A stretch of DNA of 64,000 bases. Origin: Certhia americana (lineage: Eukaryota > Chordata > Aves > Passeriformes > Certhiidae). The stretch spans positions 1,240,001 through 1,304,000 of the forward strand of contig JAGMWU010000035.1 in the NCBI GenBank assembly GCA_018697195.1. The letters are read 5' to 3'. Shown piece after piece: positions 25,165 to 38,869 of this stretch. Within the stretch, counting starts at the first letter, position 1. Every line of letters starts with the position of its first letter. A program made the translations under genes and the position numbers. The notes under the pieces were generated by a model. It searched no databases. It worked only from the letters and a program-made list of their open reading frames with translations, and was not told the origin of the DNA.

Positions 25165-25480
25165 ACCCTCTACAGCTACCTGAAAGGAGGTTGCAGCCAG
25201 GTGGGGGTCAAGCTCATCTCTCAAGTGACAAGAGGAAAATGGCCTCAGGTTGTGTCAAGGGAAGTTGAGACTGGATATTAGGAAAAATTTCTTCAGCAAA
25301 AGTGTCAAGCACTGGAGCAGGCTGCCCAGGGAAGTGGTGGAGCCACCATCCCTGAAGGTATTTAAAAGACATGTAGAAGTGGCACTTAGGGGGATGGTTT
25401 AGTGGTGGGCTTGGCAGTACTGCAGGAACAGTTGGACTGGATGATCTTAGAGGTCTTTTCCAACCCAAATGATTCTGTGA
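25165..25480 (+). mobile_element. CR1 LINE, 3' end fragment (plus strand)
   Basis: About 315 bp with the hallmark order of the avian CR1 3' end: CTACCTGAAAGGAGGTTG, CAGGTGGGGGTC, then GGATATTAGGAAAAATTTCTTC, AGGCTGCCCAGGGAAGTGGT, GTATTTAAAAGACATGTAGA, and near the end TTGGACTGGATGATCTTAGA then TTTTCCAACC. It stops at the terminal octamer ATTCTGTG. It is 5'-truncated with no open reading frame, as most CR1 copies are. Well preserved, so moderately young. Confidence 0.93.
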
Positions 25481-27953
25481 TCAGGGAACTGAAGCAACTG
25501 AGAAGTCACAAACAGCATCAGCAAGAATTAGCAAGGAGGAGAAAGACTACAACTATCACGGAAAAAAAAATGCCCAGAATAAATCCTTCAATGCCTGTAC
25601 AGAATAAAAACTTATTCTGTAAAAAATAAAAGCATTCATTGTGCATCAACTGCTTTCTTTATGCACCGTTCTTCAGCTTTTTAAATATAAGAAAAACATG
25701 TTCTAAAAATTCAGAGATAACTTAATATAAACAGATTTGTTATTGACATGTTAGCCTGAACCTGCAGAGACTGGTATCCTTTATTTATAGAAACATGATT
25801 TTACCCTTTAAGAAAACCCACAGACCCTTGTTCAAAATTAGATATTAAAGCTTTGAGCATTCATCAGTAAGCACAAGACTCCAAGTCTTGCACAGAAATC
25901 TCAGGGGTTTTTTTGTCTATCAATATTTCGTGGCATTGTTCACATGAGAAAAAGTAAAAGATAAGGGTCAGACAACAATGCCAATGCAAGTGTGATGTGC
26001 ACTTCATGGTATTTCTCATTTTCAGTTACAACATCAGGGCTGATATGTTGTCTGTCATAAAATGCTGCCACAAAATATTCAGACATAATGGACTAGACAT
26101 GCAAACAAGAGCTTGTATGGTCTGGCCCAGAACTTAAAATTAGGCAGATTAACACAGCCTTTGCAGCCTTCAGACTCAACCCGGCAGTAAGTCCCTGAAA
26201 TCCTCACGGAGGTCAAGGGGTCTTCCACATGGGATGGCAATTCTTATTCAAACCATTCCCTCAGATAAGACATTCAGTGTAAGTCTTTCTTTTCTGTGTC
26301 TTTTCTTCTAGAGAAGAGTAAGAGTGTTTAGGATCCTCACCATTAAAGGCAAAAATTCATTCCTGTTTTAGCATTTTTAAATCTCCACAGTTGTGATTCT
26401 ATAAATTCTTAATATCACCCTGTCTATGCAAGGTCCACCTTTTATCTCCCCTGCAGAGCAGCTGTAAAGACACAAGAGCTGAAATTTTAGCCCCAGTTCA
26501 ACAGAGCACTCACACAGATATTTCAGGTGCTGCAGCTGGTGAAGAGGCTGATTTACGTAAATGCTCTGCTGAGTTAGAGACCTGTGACCTTATATCATAT
26601 GCAACTTTAAATTGAGCTAACGGCAGTTATAGATATATGCACTGACATAAAGCATTCGCTTTTTCATTCCAGGAACAGAAGGGAAAAAAGAAAATGTTGG
26701 TCAGAGTCTGGAAGCTTTGCATATTCATACTTTCCACAGTTGTTAAGTGTTTGAAAATTCAGGTAATGAGCATACAATACTCAGGCTGCCTTTGTATTGC
26801 TTGGGGGTTTGCTATTCCAGTAATATCTCTACAGAAACCATTCTATCAAGACAGGGTTTTTTGCCCTCAAATTGAATTAGCACTTGTACATTGAAGTTTT
26901 CAACATCACCCATAAGGTTTTTCAACTTGTCAAAAGAATCTGCATGGTCTCTAACCATGAATAAAAATGATTTCAGATATCATCTTTATTTCAAGTTTTA
27001 TTTCCTGGGATTAATCTAATTGATTGTGCTAGTGGCTTGTTGAACAGCTGATGAAATAAACAGACTATTTGTCTTTCTATGTAAATGCATGGGTACATGG
27101 TTTAATCAAACTTCATACAAGTGTTGAGGGGAAAAACATCCAACAATAATAAAAAAATACCCTGTTTTCCAAATTGACACCATACACCTGAAATTGAAAG
27201 GATTGTCTTAATTTTCCTCTTGCTGATTTTAATAAATCTTTTACCATACAGACAAAAAATAAAGTCCAGTAGACCATACATCACCTCATTTTTTTTTAAC
27301 ATATATCCTCATGTTCACACAAGGCATGCATGGTTTTCTCCTCTATAAATAGGAATAACCCCATAAACCTTTACTTCAACATAATTCTGGGTTTTTTGCT
27401 TGGCAGACCTAACCTTGTTTTGCATCTACGATTACAGTCCCATTAACCCCTTTTTATGGCTTCATAACAGACCAGGCTCTGAACCAAAGACTGCAGGTAA
27501 AATAAAGTGAAATGCACACCCCTTTGGCTTTAACACACATTTTTACTTCCCCCATGTATCTCTAGTGAAGAAAATAGCATCACCAATAGGAAATAAAAGG
27601 AATAAGTAGTTCCAAATAATTCTTCTTAAACTCTTTTTAAAATTACTTAGCTGCTTTGAGATCGTTGATTTTCTTAGCTATCCTCTTAGGCATAATCAAA
27701 AAATTACAGGCTGGCATGGAGATAATATAAGCATAAGTAGGTGGAGCCTCTGGCACCAGGGTGGAATTGGGCAAAAAGAATTGCTTCTGTAATAAGATGC
27801 TGGCAAATAATAGGTACATACAGGATCAGTTATTAATAGCCTTTTTATGCATAGATAAGCACCACTCTTAGCAGCATGCATGTGCACAAATGAAATATTA
27901 ATAAGCAGCACATGGTTGTGTCCAAACAGAAGGAAAGCTGCACGGATAAGACT
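25481..27953. other. Intergenic DNA between CR1 copies, no gene seen
   Basis: AT-rich DNA. No exon, RNA gene or repeat family recognised. Confidence 0.7.
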
Positions 27954-28330
27954 TAGAATCATAGAATCACTAAATTATTTAGGTTGGAAAATACCTTTAG
28001 GATTGAGCACAACCATTAACCCAGCACTGCCAGGTCCTCACTAAAACATGCCCCTAAAGTGTCATATTCACATACCTTTTTAAATAACTCCAGGGACGGT
28101 GACTCCACCACTACCCTAGGCAGCCTGTTCCAATGCCTGACAACACTTTTGGAAAAGTGAAGATTTTCCCTAATATCCAACCTAAACCTCCCCTCAGGTG
28201 CAACCTGAAGCCATTTTCTCTGGTCCAGTCACTTGTTACCTGCAAGAAGAGACTGATATCTATTCGGCTACAACCTTCTTTCAGAGAGTGTAGAGAGTGG
28301 TAAGGTCTCCCTTGAGCCTCCTTCTCTCCA
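27954..28330 (-). mobile_element. CR1 LINE, 3' end fragment (minus strand)
   Basis: Begins with the reversed terminal octamers (TAGAATCATAGAATCAC), then TTAGGTTGGAAAATACCTTTAGGA. Further in it has CTCCAGGGACGGTGACTCCACCACT and GGCAGCCTGTTCCAATGCCTGACAAC, then TCCCTAATATCCAACCTAAACCTCCCC. This is the reverse complement of an avian CR1 3' region. The left boundary is exact; the right end fades near 28,330-28,355. No coding capacity. Confidence 0.93.
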
Positions 28331-29549
28331 AATTTATTGCTAAACAGCTAAAAATTTCAGAAAGACAGGAAATATTTCAGAAGAGGCACAATCAAGCTAT
28401 GGTTGCTGAAAGAAGTTATTCATTTAATGGCAAAAGTAAGCTATTCCCATTTTCTCAGATCAGTATATAATTTGGGGGGCTGTCTATCTTGGGATAGCCT
28501 ATTTTTACCCTTAATGAAGAAATATAAAAATTCTAATCAGTTTTCAAATCTCAGGAGTCCAAAGAGAATTTGCATATCTGCATACAGAAGGACAGAAGAA
28601 TAAACCAGGAATCTTTTGGATTACACAAACTCAGGTGGGATGCTGCTGTGGTCAGTTCCCCAACAGGATTTAGCACAGTTGGTAAGACCTACCTTGTTTC
28701 AATCCCTCCTTGGAATAATGCCAGCTGTAATTATACATTATAATGAGCAAGAATCTTGAATTCACAGTAGAGCAGTGAAGTTGTTTCTACTCACCTTCAG
28801 TAATGTATTTCTGCCCTCCTTCTTCATCTTTGCTGTGTTGTTTTGTAGTTTATGTCAAACAAGTCTCATTCTTCTCATTACAGACAAAAATCTCTGCTTG
28901 TTGAAGTGCTGAGAGAGCTAATTCTTGTTGTTCTCACTTGTTACAGAAAACCTCCTGCCAAAGGAACCGTTTGGCTTAAAATATTGTAAACAACCTCTCC
29001 TCCTTTACCCGCCACCACAGCTTGCTTTTAAGAAGTCTGTTTTCATAAACAGTACGTCCTGACTGCTCAAAACAGCATAACTGGGAGTTGCCATATCAAA
29101 TACATTTATAGAAGATGGCAGCAAAGGAATACCTTGACAGACTAATGATGACCTCCTGCAAGTCAGGCACTTAAAAGGCTCATTTCCCTGGTTAGCATAT
29201 TAAAAAGTAACAGCTGAGTGGCACTGCTTCCACTCACTTGTCAAGGGTAATACCTGCCCTGCTGGCTACTGTGAAAATGATGCCCAAACTCACCATAGAG
29301 ATGGCTACCAAATCTGTCAGTCTGACTGGGGGGATATGAAATACACAAGTTAATGTCAGCTTCCAGCAGAAAAGACTGAAGCTAGACCAAAAAATACTGA
29401 CCTGCTTTTTCCATCACATCCTTTGCCTTGGTAATTGCCCATGGATTTCTACAGCGTACCTTCCAGGTTAAAAGCAGAGTGGGAAGGATGAACTTTGTTA
29501 GGGGGAAAAGCTGTCTTTGTATCTATGGAGGTGTTCTGCCTGGTGCCTT

Positions 29550-29611
29550 AAAATACAAATGCACACAAGAACTAAAATACAAATAAAATACAAATGCACA
29601 CAAGAACTAAA
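29550..29611. repeat. Tandem duplication, 35-bp period
   Basis: A 27-bp segment beginning AAAATACAAATGCACACAAG recurs exactly at 29550-29576 and 29585-29611, giving about 1.8 copies of a 35-bp unit. It looks like a recent local slippage duplication. Confidence 0.9.
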
Positions 29612-30472
29612 GCGATTAAAAGAAATGACTGGAGTTGTTATTTAAACAGGTCTGTGTAATTCCTGAAGCAAGTAGAAGGGGCAGAAAATGCCTTATACCC
29701 ACAACTTAGAAATTCAATGACCTGTGGTCTTGCACTCAGATTACCACCACTCAACCCAAACATTTGAACTGGAGGTAAAAATGAAGTTCACTTTTCGAAT
29801 TTGATTTATTCTTCCAGACTTCAAAGCTGGGCAGAAAGCCTTGGCAGAAAAGGTGAAGAGTGAAATCTTGACTATTCAGGTTAATAGAAAAGGTACTCTA
29901 GACAATTGAAGTTAATCCTGGCTTTAGTTTCCAAATTCAAAGTCCTGACCTCATGGAAGTCCCATTAACATTTCTGAAAGTATCAGAGACCAACACACTT
30001 CTGCTGAAATAACCTCTGCATTAGTGCAGGGATTGCTTACAAGGGTCCCACACATGCCAGCGGGTGCTGGGTGATGTTGAGCGAATTAAATTAATTCTTC
30101 CTTAGACAAAACTCATGCTAAAGCCCACTGAGTTCCTCCAGATAGGAGTGAGCAAAGCCATAGGCGAGAAGGTGTGGCTATTGCCCAGAGATGGAGATTA
30201 GTGTTTGAAAATGAAGAGCAGAAGGAATTGCTCTAAAAAGCAAATTGGTTTTCTGCATAAGCAGGAAAAAACCCCAACAAAAACCCCAAAACCACAGAAT
30301 TAACTGCAAACTTAAACCAACTGGAATGATGCTAAACCAAACTATGATTAACTAGTGTTGGGCTCAGTATGTAAGACACTTGCAATACCATCAGCTTCCA
30401 GGTAGGTATTTTTCATTAGGCTTTGTGTTTATTGTTTGCTAATAAGAAGAAAGCTTTTGTCACCTTTGAGTG

Positions 30473-30550
30473 AGAATCATAGAATGGTTTGAGCCAGAAG
30501 GGGACCTTGAAGATCATCTGGTTTAAACCCCTCAGCCGTGGACAGGGGTG
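30473..30550 (-). mobile_element. CR1 LINE remnant (minus strand)
   Basis: AGAATCATAGAATGGTTTGAG followed by AGAAGGGGACCTTGAAGATC and ATCTGGTTTAAACCCCTC matches the reversed terminal part of CR1. Only about 78 bp is recognisable and the rest is degraded. Confidence 0.8.
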
Positions 30551-33500
30551 TGTATGGCAGGATGTGTCCTAGAGGTTGTTTGTTTGTGCCTCCCCCTCCT
30601 TGCCCACCCACTGGAGGGTTCTGAGAAGTTTCCGCCTCTGTTTTCTCTTTTACCTACTGTATTACCTGCCACCTCCTGAAGTTGCATGGGTTACTATTTA
30701 TTCATCACTTTGCTTTATTAAGATGCAGTTCAGGTTCTCACCTACGTTGTACATTTTGCAACCATGAAATAAGTATCTAAAAATTCAAAAGACTCACAAG
30801 TGTAAAGAACCTTTCAGACACCTTCTGCTTTCTGAAGAAGCCTCAGCAGACAGCGCAGTTCAGAGCTGTTACCTGTGACCTAAAATAGCTTCTAGTGCAA
30901 CAAATTATTTTAGATATCAGCATTCTTATGCTGGGATAAATGTAGAGCTCTTTCTACATTTTTGTCATGTTCTGATAAAATCCCAGGTCTGACAGGATAT
31001 CTTGACTAAAGAGTCCACATGAAATATGTTGCTAATTATTTATACACCTCTTCAAAGGCTCAGTGCTGCTACTTGTACTTCTTGCTTCTCTTACCTACCC
31101 AGGCCCTAAAGCTGTTTTTCAATCACTGAACTGAAACCCCTTTGAGTAACAAGTTTATAATAGAGGTTCATAAACCTGGCAGTGATTAACAGCACAGGTT
31201 AATCAAATGGGTGTAGAACAGGCTTTTCCTCCCTTTTTCTTTAAAGGAAACTGGCCCCAAGTGTTTTTCCCATTTTGCTACGTGGAAATAAATTTGCAAT
31301 TAACTTTTACTTTTTGGTGTTGTAGCGGCCTCTGAAGACCCCAGCCAGAAGCCAGCACTTGTTGTGCTTCTCAGCATGTAAATGTGCACCAAGAGGACAG
31401 CAGTCACTCTGAAGAGCTGGCAGCTCAGCACCATCCCACAGCTGAGCTCCAGGGGCCAGGGATGTGCTCTGCCAGAACCCATTCCTGCACGGAAAAGAGC
31501 AGGCAGCCTCATGCTTATATGTCACCCTCGTGACTAAAGCTGCTTGATAATTTAACATAATTAAGAGGAGTTGTCCTCCACTGTTATTGTTTGGTCAGTT
31601 TCTTATGAAAATCAAAATGATCAAGTCCACCTACTGCCAAACCTTCTGTGTTCAATTCACTCCAAGACCAAGAGCACAGAAGACTCCAGCATGCCCCACA
31701 CACAGGGAGTTAGTATCTGATTTCAGCTGTTTGCATTTGGACTCAGTGAACGTGATAGAGTAACAACAGGAAAAAATGAGTTTGTGGCACCAGCCTGGAT
31801 GGCAGCTGGCCCTAGGAAGTCTGAACTCTCCAAAACTTGGAGCCAGAAATTAAACAACTTCAAACAGAAAACAGCTATGAGAGGCTGGTTTCTAAACCTT
31901 GAACCCATTGTTTATAAGTCAGCAGCCACAGCATTTTTTGTTCAGGATTCTCTGAAGCATGATCTTGAAATAAATGGGATTAAAATCTTGATGCAATTCC
32001 AGTTGAGGAAAAAAAGAGGAAATTCCTGGACTGCATTAGCTAAGGGCAAAGACAAAAAAAACCCCTTTGGAATTAGCACTGAGTATACTTGCTTCACCTC
32101 ACTAAGTCAGAGGGGTTTTTTCCTTACGTTAATTGCTTCTGAAAATTGCAGACTCCAACCACCCACAGTCTGTATGTGTGACAGACTGAGCCTGAACACC
32201 CAACACCTTCTCTCAGGACTCTCCCTCACAGTTATGCAAACCCAGGCTTCCCTTGCTACCAGTTTATGATAACAGAACCACCATGTTAATCCAGAGCAAA
32301 CTCATCCTCCTGCCTGACAGCCCACCCTCCTCACAAGGTCCTGGCAGCTCACAGGAGCAGCAAGCACCCCTCACCCCCTGCCTCTGTCTGTGGCCTGCTG
32401 GGACCTCTCCTTTCTCCCTAGCTGTTGATGCTCAGGACTGGAGCATCCAGGCGCCATGGGGATACTCTGCTCCCTTATCCACATCCCAGCCACTCATCAG
32501 GATGTAATTTTTACATTCTTGCTTACATTTTCATGTTTCTATAGCCCTCCCCTATTTCACCTTGTTTTGGTGATGGGCATGGGATCTTTGTATCAGCAAG
32601 TCAGAGGAGTGACTGAGACTTGAGGTAAAAAATAGTCAGCATCAATCCTCAGTTCTTGGGTGTGCTTATTCCATACCTTGGACCAGTCCTGAAGGAAGAT
32701 ATTCCTCCTGCAGAGTCAAGGATTCACAAAAAGTTTTAAAAACCCACCCCTTACAGCACTAACCTTCACCACACCAGAGGAACAAGTCTTCATCCTGAAG
32801 AAGCAGTGGTTTACTTTTGATCCTCTCACACCAAATACTCTCTGACCTCTACTGCTTTTCCTATGAAACACATACCTTTCTGAATAACAACAGTTACCCT
32901 TAGAAGGCATCTGCTTCCTGCTCACATCCTGCACTGCCATCACCTGTGATCCCTCCGTCCTCTACCTGCTTCAGAACACTGTTCCTGATTTTCACAACAG
33001 ATTATCGCAATCAGGAGCAGATTAAAAAAAAATATTTTTTTGCACATAAGCATAAAATGTTGGTAAACTTCAGGCGAGTTCTGAACAGCAAAATTTTAGC
33101 AATCTAAAAGAGACAAAGTTGCTTATCTTTCAGATAAAGGCCAAATTTCTCCTTTATAGTCTGTGCAAAACAGTTTGGGGTGATTTATCTAAAAGGGGGT
33201 GTTCTCTCCTCCTTGCTCCAACTTAGACCAACTATCAAAGATGTGGAAGAAAGGAATGGGCAAGAACATCACAAAACTTGAAATAATTCCTTTGTTAACT
33301 TATAGTTGGGGGTAGTTTTTTACTGCTGGAAAGGTTTCAAAAAATGGTGTTACAGCCCTAACCTGAGCAATGCTATAACCTGAAATCTTAATATTCTGAT
33401 GGGTGCCCTTTTAGGATTTAAGATCTATTCCATACATACATTTACTAACAAACTAGGGAAGTGCTAACTTACACAGGAATTTTGGCTTGGATAACATAGA

Positions 33501-36500
33501 GGGATAATGATTTCAAGAGCTAACTGTGTGCATACACTAAAGGGCTGAGTTTTAGTAATCTCTGCTTCGCCTGCTAATTTCTTTAATGGGAAAAAATAAA
33601 CAATAAATAACAAGCAAATTTCCCCACCAAAATAAGACTGCAAATTCCACTTAGCAGTCCCTTAGTTTTAGCACGACTAGTACAGCTTGTCTCTCTTCTA
33701 GGTTCACGCAAACTCTGATTTGGTAGCTGGTCTTTCACTTGGCAGGAGCTTTGCTCACCAATAATGCACCAGTCCTGCTTTCATCTTTCATTTCCATGGC
33801 TTTTGCTCTGCAGATGACAGTGGCACCTTAAGTCCCCGAGTTTGAGGAAAACCAGCAACTGTTCATACAGATACAGATATCTGTGTTTTCTACCATTTTA
33901 CATGGAACAGCTCAAATTATGACACACACACACACCCCCCAGAAAAAAAAGCTGATTACTGTAATGAAATCTTACCTTACAACAGGTAAGGCAACACCAC
34001 ACAAACTCAAACAGTGAATTGCAGCCTGTTCTGAAGCCAAATGGAACATTGGACTGCCTCTTTAAAACAGACAGTCTTGCCAAAAAGCAGTACATCTCAG
34101 CTCTCAGAAGAAAGCTACCCAGCTATTCCCAGGTCTGGCTGAATTTTTAAAGAACACTGAAATGTTTGGAGCACTCACACATGTATTAATGCAGCAAAGA
34201 TGCTTCCAATTCACTCATTTCTTTCTGACTTAAAGTGGAATAAATAAAAGCAAAATCTAGTCATGTATCTTTGCTGAATTAATGTTTCTTTCCTCCCTCT
34301 TTAACCAGCTTGGCTTCCTTATACATGGATAGTGGTCTTGGTTGGGGTCAAGGTGGACACATCAGCTCCTTCGGTTGCCTGATTCACTGTCACCACCTCA
34401 ATGCACATATAAAATAATTGTCAAAATGTTACCAAAAAGATATATTGTGCAGGTACAGAACAAAGTCTGCTATCCCCTGCAACATCATCCATTTTTATTA
34501 TGCCACATTATAAATTACATTTTTCATTTTGTATCTTAGGCATGGAAAATAAATGCACTAACCCTCTAAAAATAAGATTCCTCACTAAAATGCTCTATAG
34601 AAGATACCAGTCCAGAGCACACATTTACAGCTACATCATAAATCTTGGGTAAAAATGGGATTTATAAAAGTTGTGCTGACACAGCTTATCTACAAGATTG
34701 TGAAAATGACGGCCATGTATAGAGAGCCCACCCTGCTAAAACACAGCTGTGTGAATATTGAACCCCACACAAGTCCTCGGACTTCTGCAGCAGCTCCCAA
34801 ACCACCCCTGCCTTCCCAAACCTGGCTCCTAACCCCAGCTGGACCACAACTGTGAATCAAATAGAGCAAAATTCTTTTCATCACTTCCTCACTTTCCTGC
34901 AGGATGATATTCTGCCTACCCACTTGTTCTAGGTTTTTCTCACCGACACCCTTTAGTATCTAAACCAGCTGGACCTTGCCAATTGATTCACTTCAGTGGC
35001 TTTGACCTCCAGGCATGTAACCCTTACTTCTGAACTTTTCTGACCTTCTGGTCTATTTTTAAGTATTCTGAGCAAAAACCTTTTTTTGCACTTGACACCA
35101 GCCCTGCAAAATATTGTCAAGTGCCATGGAATATCCTTCTGGGGACACAGACAGCATCAGATGTTAGATGTGAAGTAAGAACTCATCCACACTTCATTCC
35201 AAGATATATCTCTAGCATGATCCTTACAGTAGGTGAGACCCAAAACTCTGCTGGGCACCTGAAGGTGGATTTGCTTTTGTCACTGGTTGAGGAGAGGAAT
35301 ATTTCCAATTCCCTAGAAACAGGCAGTAGGGCCAGGCAGCAAGAAGATGCCAACACCAGGGCACCCAGCCCAACCCTCTGGAAGCACTTCCAGGAATCAC
35401 CCTTCCCAGAGCAAAATTTCAGGGCTTCCCAGGATCATAGATGCACAGATGAGCTCTGGCTTCACTGGCTCCTATGGCCCTGAAGTATCACTGTGACCAC
35501 AGAGGAGGAAAGAGAAGGGTTGGGGGAATCCTGGTCCTGAGCTCAGCGCTCCAGCGCCAGGGCTGCCTCTACCTCCTGGGAAAAAAAAAAAAAACACTAA
35601 AAAACCCACAACAAAACAAAATCCCCTCAAAAGTCCCCAACCTTCCACTCACTACCACAAACTGCATTTAATTTTCTGATTGCCCCAGCTGTGTTTATAG
35701 GGATTGGGGCGGGGGGGGAGGGGGGAGGGGGGAGGTGTGCATCGCATCCCACCCTCCCCTCCCGACTGAGCCTTGCTGTGCCTTGGAAACCCTCGCGGGA
35801 CCCCGCCCAGCTCCAAGCAGGGCACTCCCGAGCGCATTCCCCCTCTCTAAAAGCCATCGCACAGCTGTCAGCACTTAGAGCAGACAACTTCAAATGGTTG
35901 TGAAAGCTTCTTCAGATCCAACCTCCCCATTCGGAAATATTCACAAACATTATTTAAAATTATATCAAGCAAAAAACCCGGAAACTCAACCCTTATTAAA
36001 AAACTAAATATCCACGAACACCAACAAAAACACCCACCACAAAAGGCCAAAAAAACCTCCCCACCATTTTGGCCTGCTTCAGGCTAGAGTGTCTGGACCC
36101 AGTAGGAACATTTTCAGAGGCAGGCGAGTGCACTGGGAGCCCAGGTCGCTGGGAAAGACAGGGATGCTGGGACCTGTTAGGAAGTGTTTCCTCGTCTCAT
36201 GGGTGTGCAGCAACAAATTCACTTACCCAAGGAAACATGCTGGCCTAAACAAGGAAAGCAAAATGCATTTTACTCAAGTAAGTTCACCAAGTCAGGGCAT
36301 GTACCTGGCAACAGAACTGCTATGGGATTAACAAGTAAAAATATGATTTGATTCTATATTTTTTATATATACACAGCAAAAGACAGAGAGTCCCGCACAT
36401 GCAGCTTGATGATTTGAAAGGTTTCAAATGACAGCATCTTTGGCTTGTCCCAAGTCTCCCCTGACAAAACAAACAGTAAAGCAATTAAGCGTGAATTTAG

Positions 36501-37049
36501 TTCATTCCAATTCAGCAAAATATTTAAAGTAGGATGTGTGGATAGAAGCTCTTGTGAGTAAATGCCTCTACAGAAGTTTGTATTACATGCTATAGAATGA
36601 GTTTTCTGCATTTTAAACTCTGCTTTGGATTGGCTGTACATATATCTGTCAATTATTAATCTTCTGCATTTTTTTTTCTGGGCATCTTTTTTTTTTTCTT
36701 CAATTTTTCTTTACCTTCACAGTACCATTTTCTGAGCTGTCTTCTTTCCTGTCTGTCTGTGTGTTTGCAATTCTTAACACAGAACCATTTAATAAGCTTT
36801 GATGTTCCTGGCAAAACTCCCATTGATCGTCTTGATTGCCTTTGTAAGAGATTTCACTGGAATTCGATGGCTGTCTCAGGACTGGGGGAAGACACGTGAT
36901 AGCACAGTCCTAACCCACTGCTTCCAACAGGAAATGTTGAAGCAAGCTGCAGATGCATTTCACAACTTGATTTCATTATGTTAGCAGTCTTCAAAACGTA
37001 CAATACTTCATTAATATGAAGGGATGGGGCTGCCTGCCCGTGTCTGTGA
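30551..37049. other. Intergenic DNA, no gene seen
   Basis: Mostly unremarkable DNA. Contents: A-rich tract near 35580, a G-run element at 35706-35735 and poly-T near 36690. The longest open frame, 31784-32269 on the plus strand (161 codons), has no recognisable domain or splice context and I do not call it a gene. Confidence 0.65.
35706..35735 (+). other. G-run cluster, possible G-quadruplex
   Basis: Four or more runs of 4-8 G separated by single C or A bases (GGGGCGGGGGGGGAGGGGGG and on). This fits the pattern for an intramolecular G-quadruplex with one-base loops. Confidence 0.7.
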
Positions 37050-37226
37050 GGGAAGGGAAGGGAAGGGAAGGGAAGGGAAGGGAAGGGAAGGGAAGGGAAT
37101 GGAAGGGAAGGGAAGGGAAGGGAAGGGAAGGGAAGGGAAGGGAAGGGAAGGGAAGGGAAGGGAAGGGAAGGGAAGGGAAGGGAAGGGAAGGGAAGGGAAG
37201 GGAAGGGAAGGGAAGGGAAGGGAAGG
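37050..37226. repeat. (GGAAG)n pentamer array, about 35 copies
   Basis: About 176 bp of uninterrupted GGAAG units (CTTCC on the other strand), with a single G-to-T change at 37100 giving one GGAAT unit. Long open frames in several frames across it are artefacts of the stop-free repeat. Confidence 0.97.
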
Positions 37227-38869
37227 TTTTGATGTGTGCCTGGAGGTTGTACAAAAGGTGGAAAGCACTTCCACTGAATTTTAACCAATACAAAATGAAG
37301 AGGATTTATGATTGAATAAAACTTACTTGAATGTCTGTGCCCACACATAAGGTGGACACCCCCCAACATTATCATTGCTGTTATGCACAGATTTATCCAC
37401 TAGGAATTAAAGCCTGGTGTTCAGGGACTAGGTCTGAGCTCAGTGTGCCTGGCCTTGCAGGGGTGGATGCTCCAGCACACACCTGATATTTCTGGGAGGT
37501 GCTGGTCCTAGTGGGGCTTCCCCACCAGTCAGGTTCCAGTACACCATGCTCTGATTGTGTGAATATTGAATCAAAGGGAGAAAACAGAACTGTGGCAGTT
37601 TTTCCACTCCCACAAGAGTCTCCCCCGACAGGGGAGGCCTTTTTCTGAAGTCCTTGTTAAGAAAAAAGGCAAATGGGACTCTTGGTTGTTCCTATTCTCC
37701 AGGTTGTTTATTATTTTCTGATCAGCAATTTCTGCACACCAGGCTTTACATCAGCTTGGCATGAGGGAGAAAAGACACCAAAAGGCCCTGAACAAACAGA
37801 ATCAAGGTTCTCTTACAGATTACTCACCCAATTATCACCAAGAATGGACATTATTTCTATTTTTCTACCACTAACTAACTGAATTTCTATTCACATGATA
37901 CTACACTGTGCCAAATTCTGACCAATTGTTCTGTGTCCCCAACACTGCAGGATATGGAGCAGATGAAGAAGGAGAAAGAAGCCTGAAAATGACAAGGATC
38001 CTCCATCTTGTCTTCATCTACTTACCATGCTTAGAAACCCAAAAATCTAAAATTCTCACCCTGTGATAAATTACATAGTTTGCTACTATCTAATTTACAT
38101 TCTTGTAAGTTCTGTTTCATGCCAGAGCCTAGGAAGCCCTTTCCATGGACAAAGGTTAAAAGTAGTATTTGTCAGAGGGTTTGGATCCTCCAAAACATGC
38201 AGAGAAATATTCTCTGCATTCTGGGTTCCAACAAGAATAACTCCCAGACGTTTTCCACCACCCATTCATGGAGGAGGAATAGTCCATGCCAGACCTCATC
38301 AAAACTACGGAGACTGTGAAAGCACAGTCCGTGCCATGGCACACACCAAATACCACAGGCCACATGACCCTGTCTCCCTAAATAAGTATTTTATCACACT
38401 ATTCAATGGCTCAGAGGTGCAACACTGACCCAGGGACACAACTGTGCCTGCTCAGAGACATGAGGTTTCATCACTTTCTCCAATGTGAAAGCTGTCACGG
38501 TTTTTTCTTCCTGGCTGAAAGGAGAAGGCTGCCTGGTGAATCCTGGGGCCATGTAAAGTGGTCAGCCAACACCTTGCATGGTGGAGAGGGAAGAAAAGCA
38601 AATACTTCTCTTGAAAACACTGAAGAAGTAGATGGAAGACACTGAAAATTTACAAGGGCTAAGAGCTCTGAGCTGAGGACATGCCTATGCTGGTGAACAA
38701 ATTAAAAACCACAACATTTTTGCTAAGTTAGAGCAAGCCCTGAAAGATATCTGAAATGCAAGCACCATCTTTCGTTGCACCGAGTGCCTGGCACCAGCCT
38801 CCAGGCACCAGGCTGAACACACGTGTCCTCATTGCTCCAGTTAAATGGCATACGGAGGCAGGGAGAGAG
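37227..38869. other. Intergenic DNA, no gene seen
   Basis: No recognisable exon, RNA gene or repeat family. Open frames of up to 121 codons (38063-38428) show no known motif. Confidence 0.65.

Noticed and set aside
6979..28575. Octamer motifs ATTTGCAT at 6979, 11806 and 28568
   Set aside because: Two or three such 8-mers are expected by chance in 64 kb on two strands, and they do not cluster.
31784..32269. A 161-codon plus-strand open frame
   Set aside because: Longest in ordinary-composition DNA, but no recognisable motif, no splice or promoter context, and such length is possible by chance in 64 kb and six frames.
36854..37375. Minus- and plus-strand open frames of up to 173 codons across the pentamer array
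   Set aside because: Translation of a stop-free simple repeat (SLPFP / EGKGR repeats), not a protein gene.
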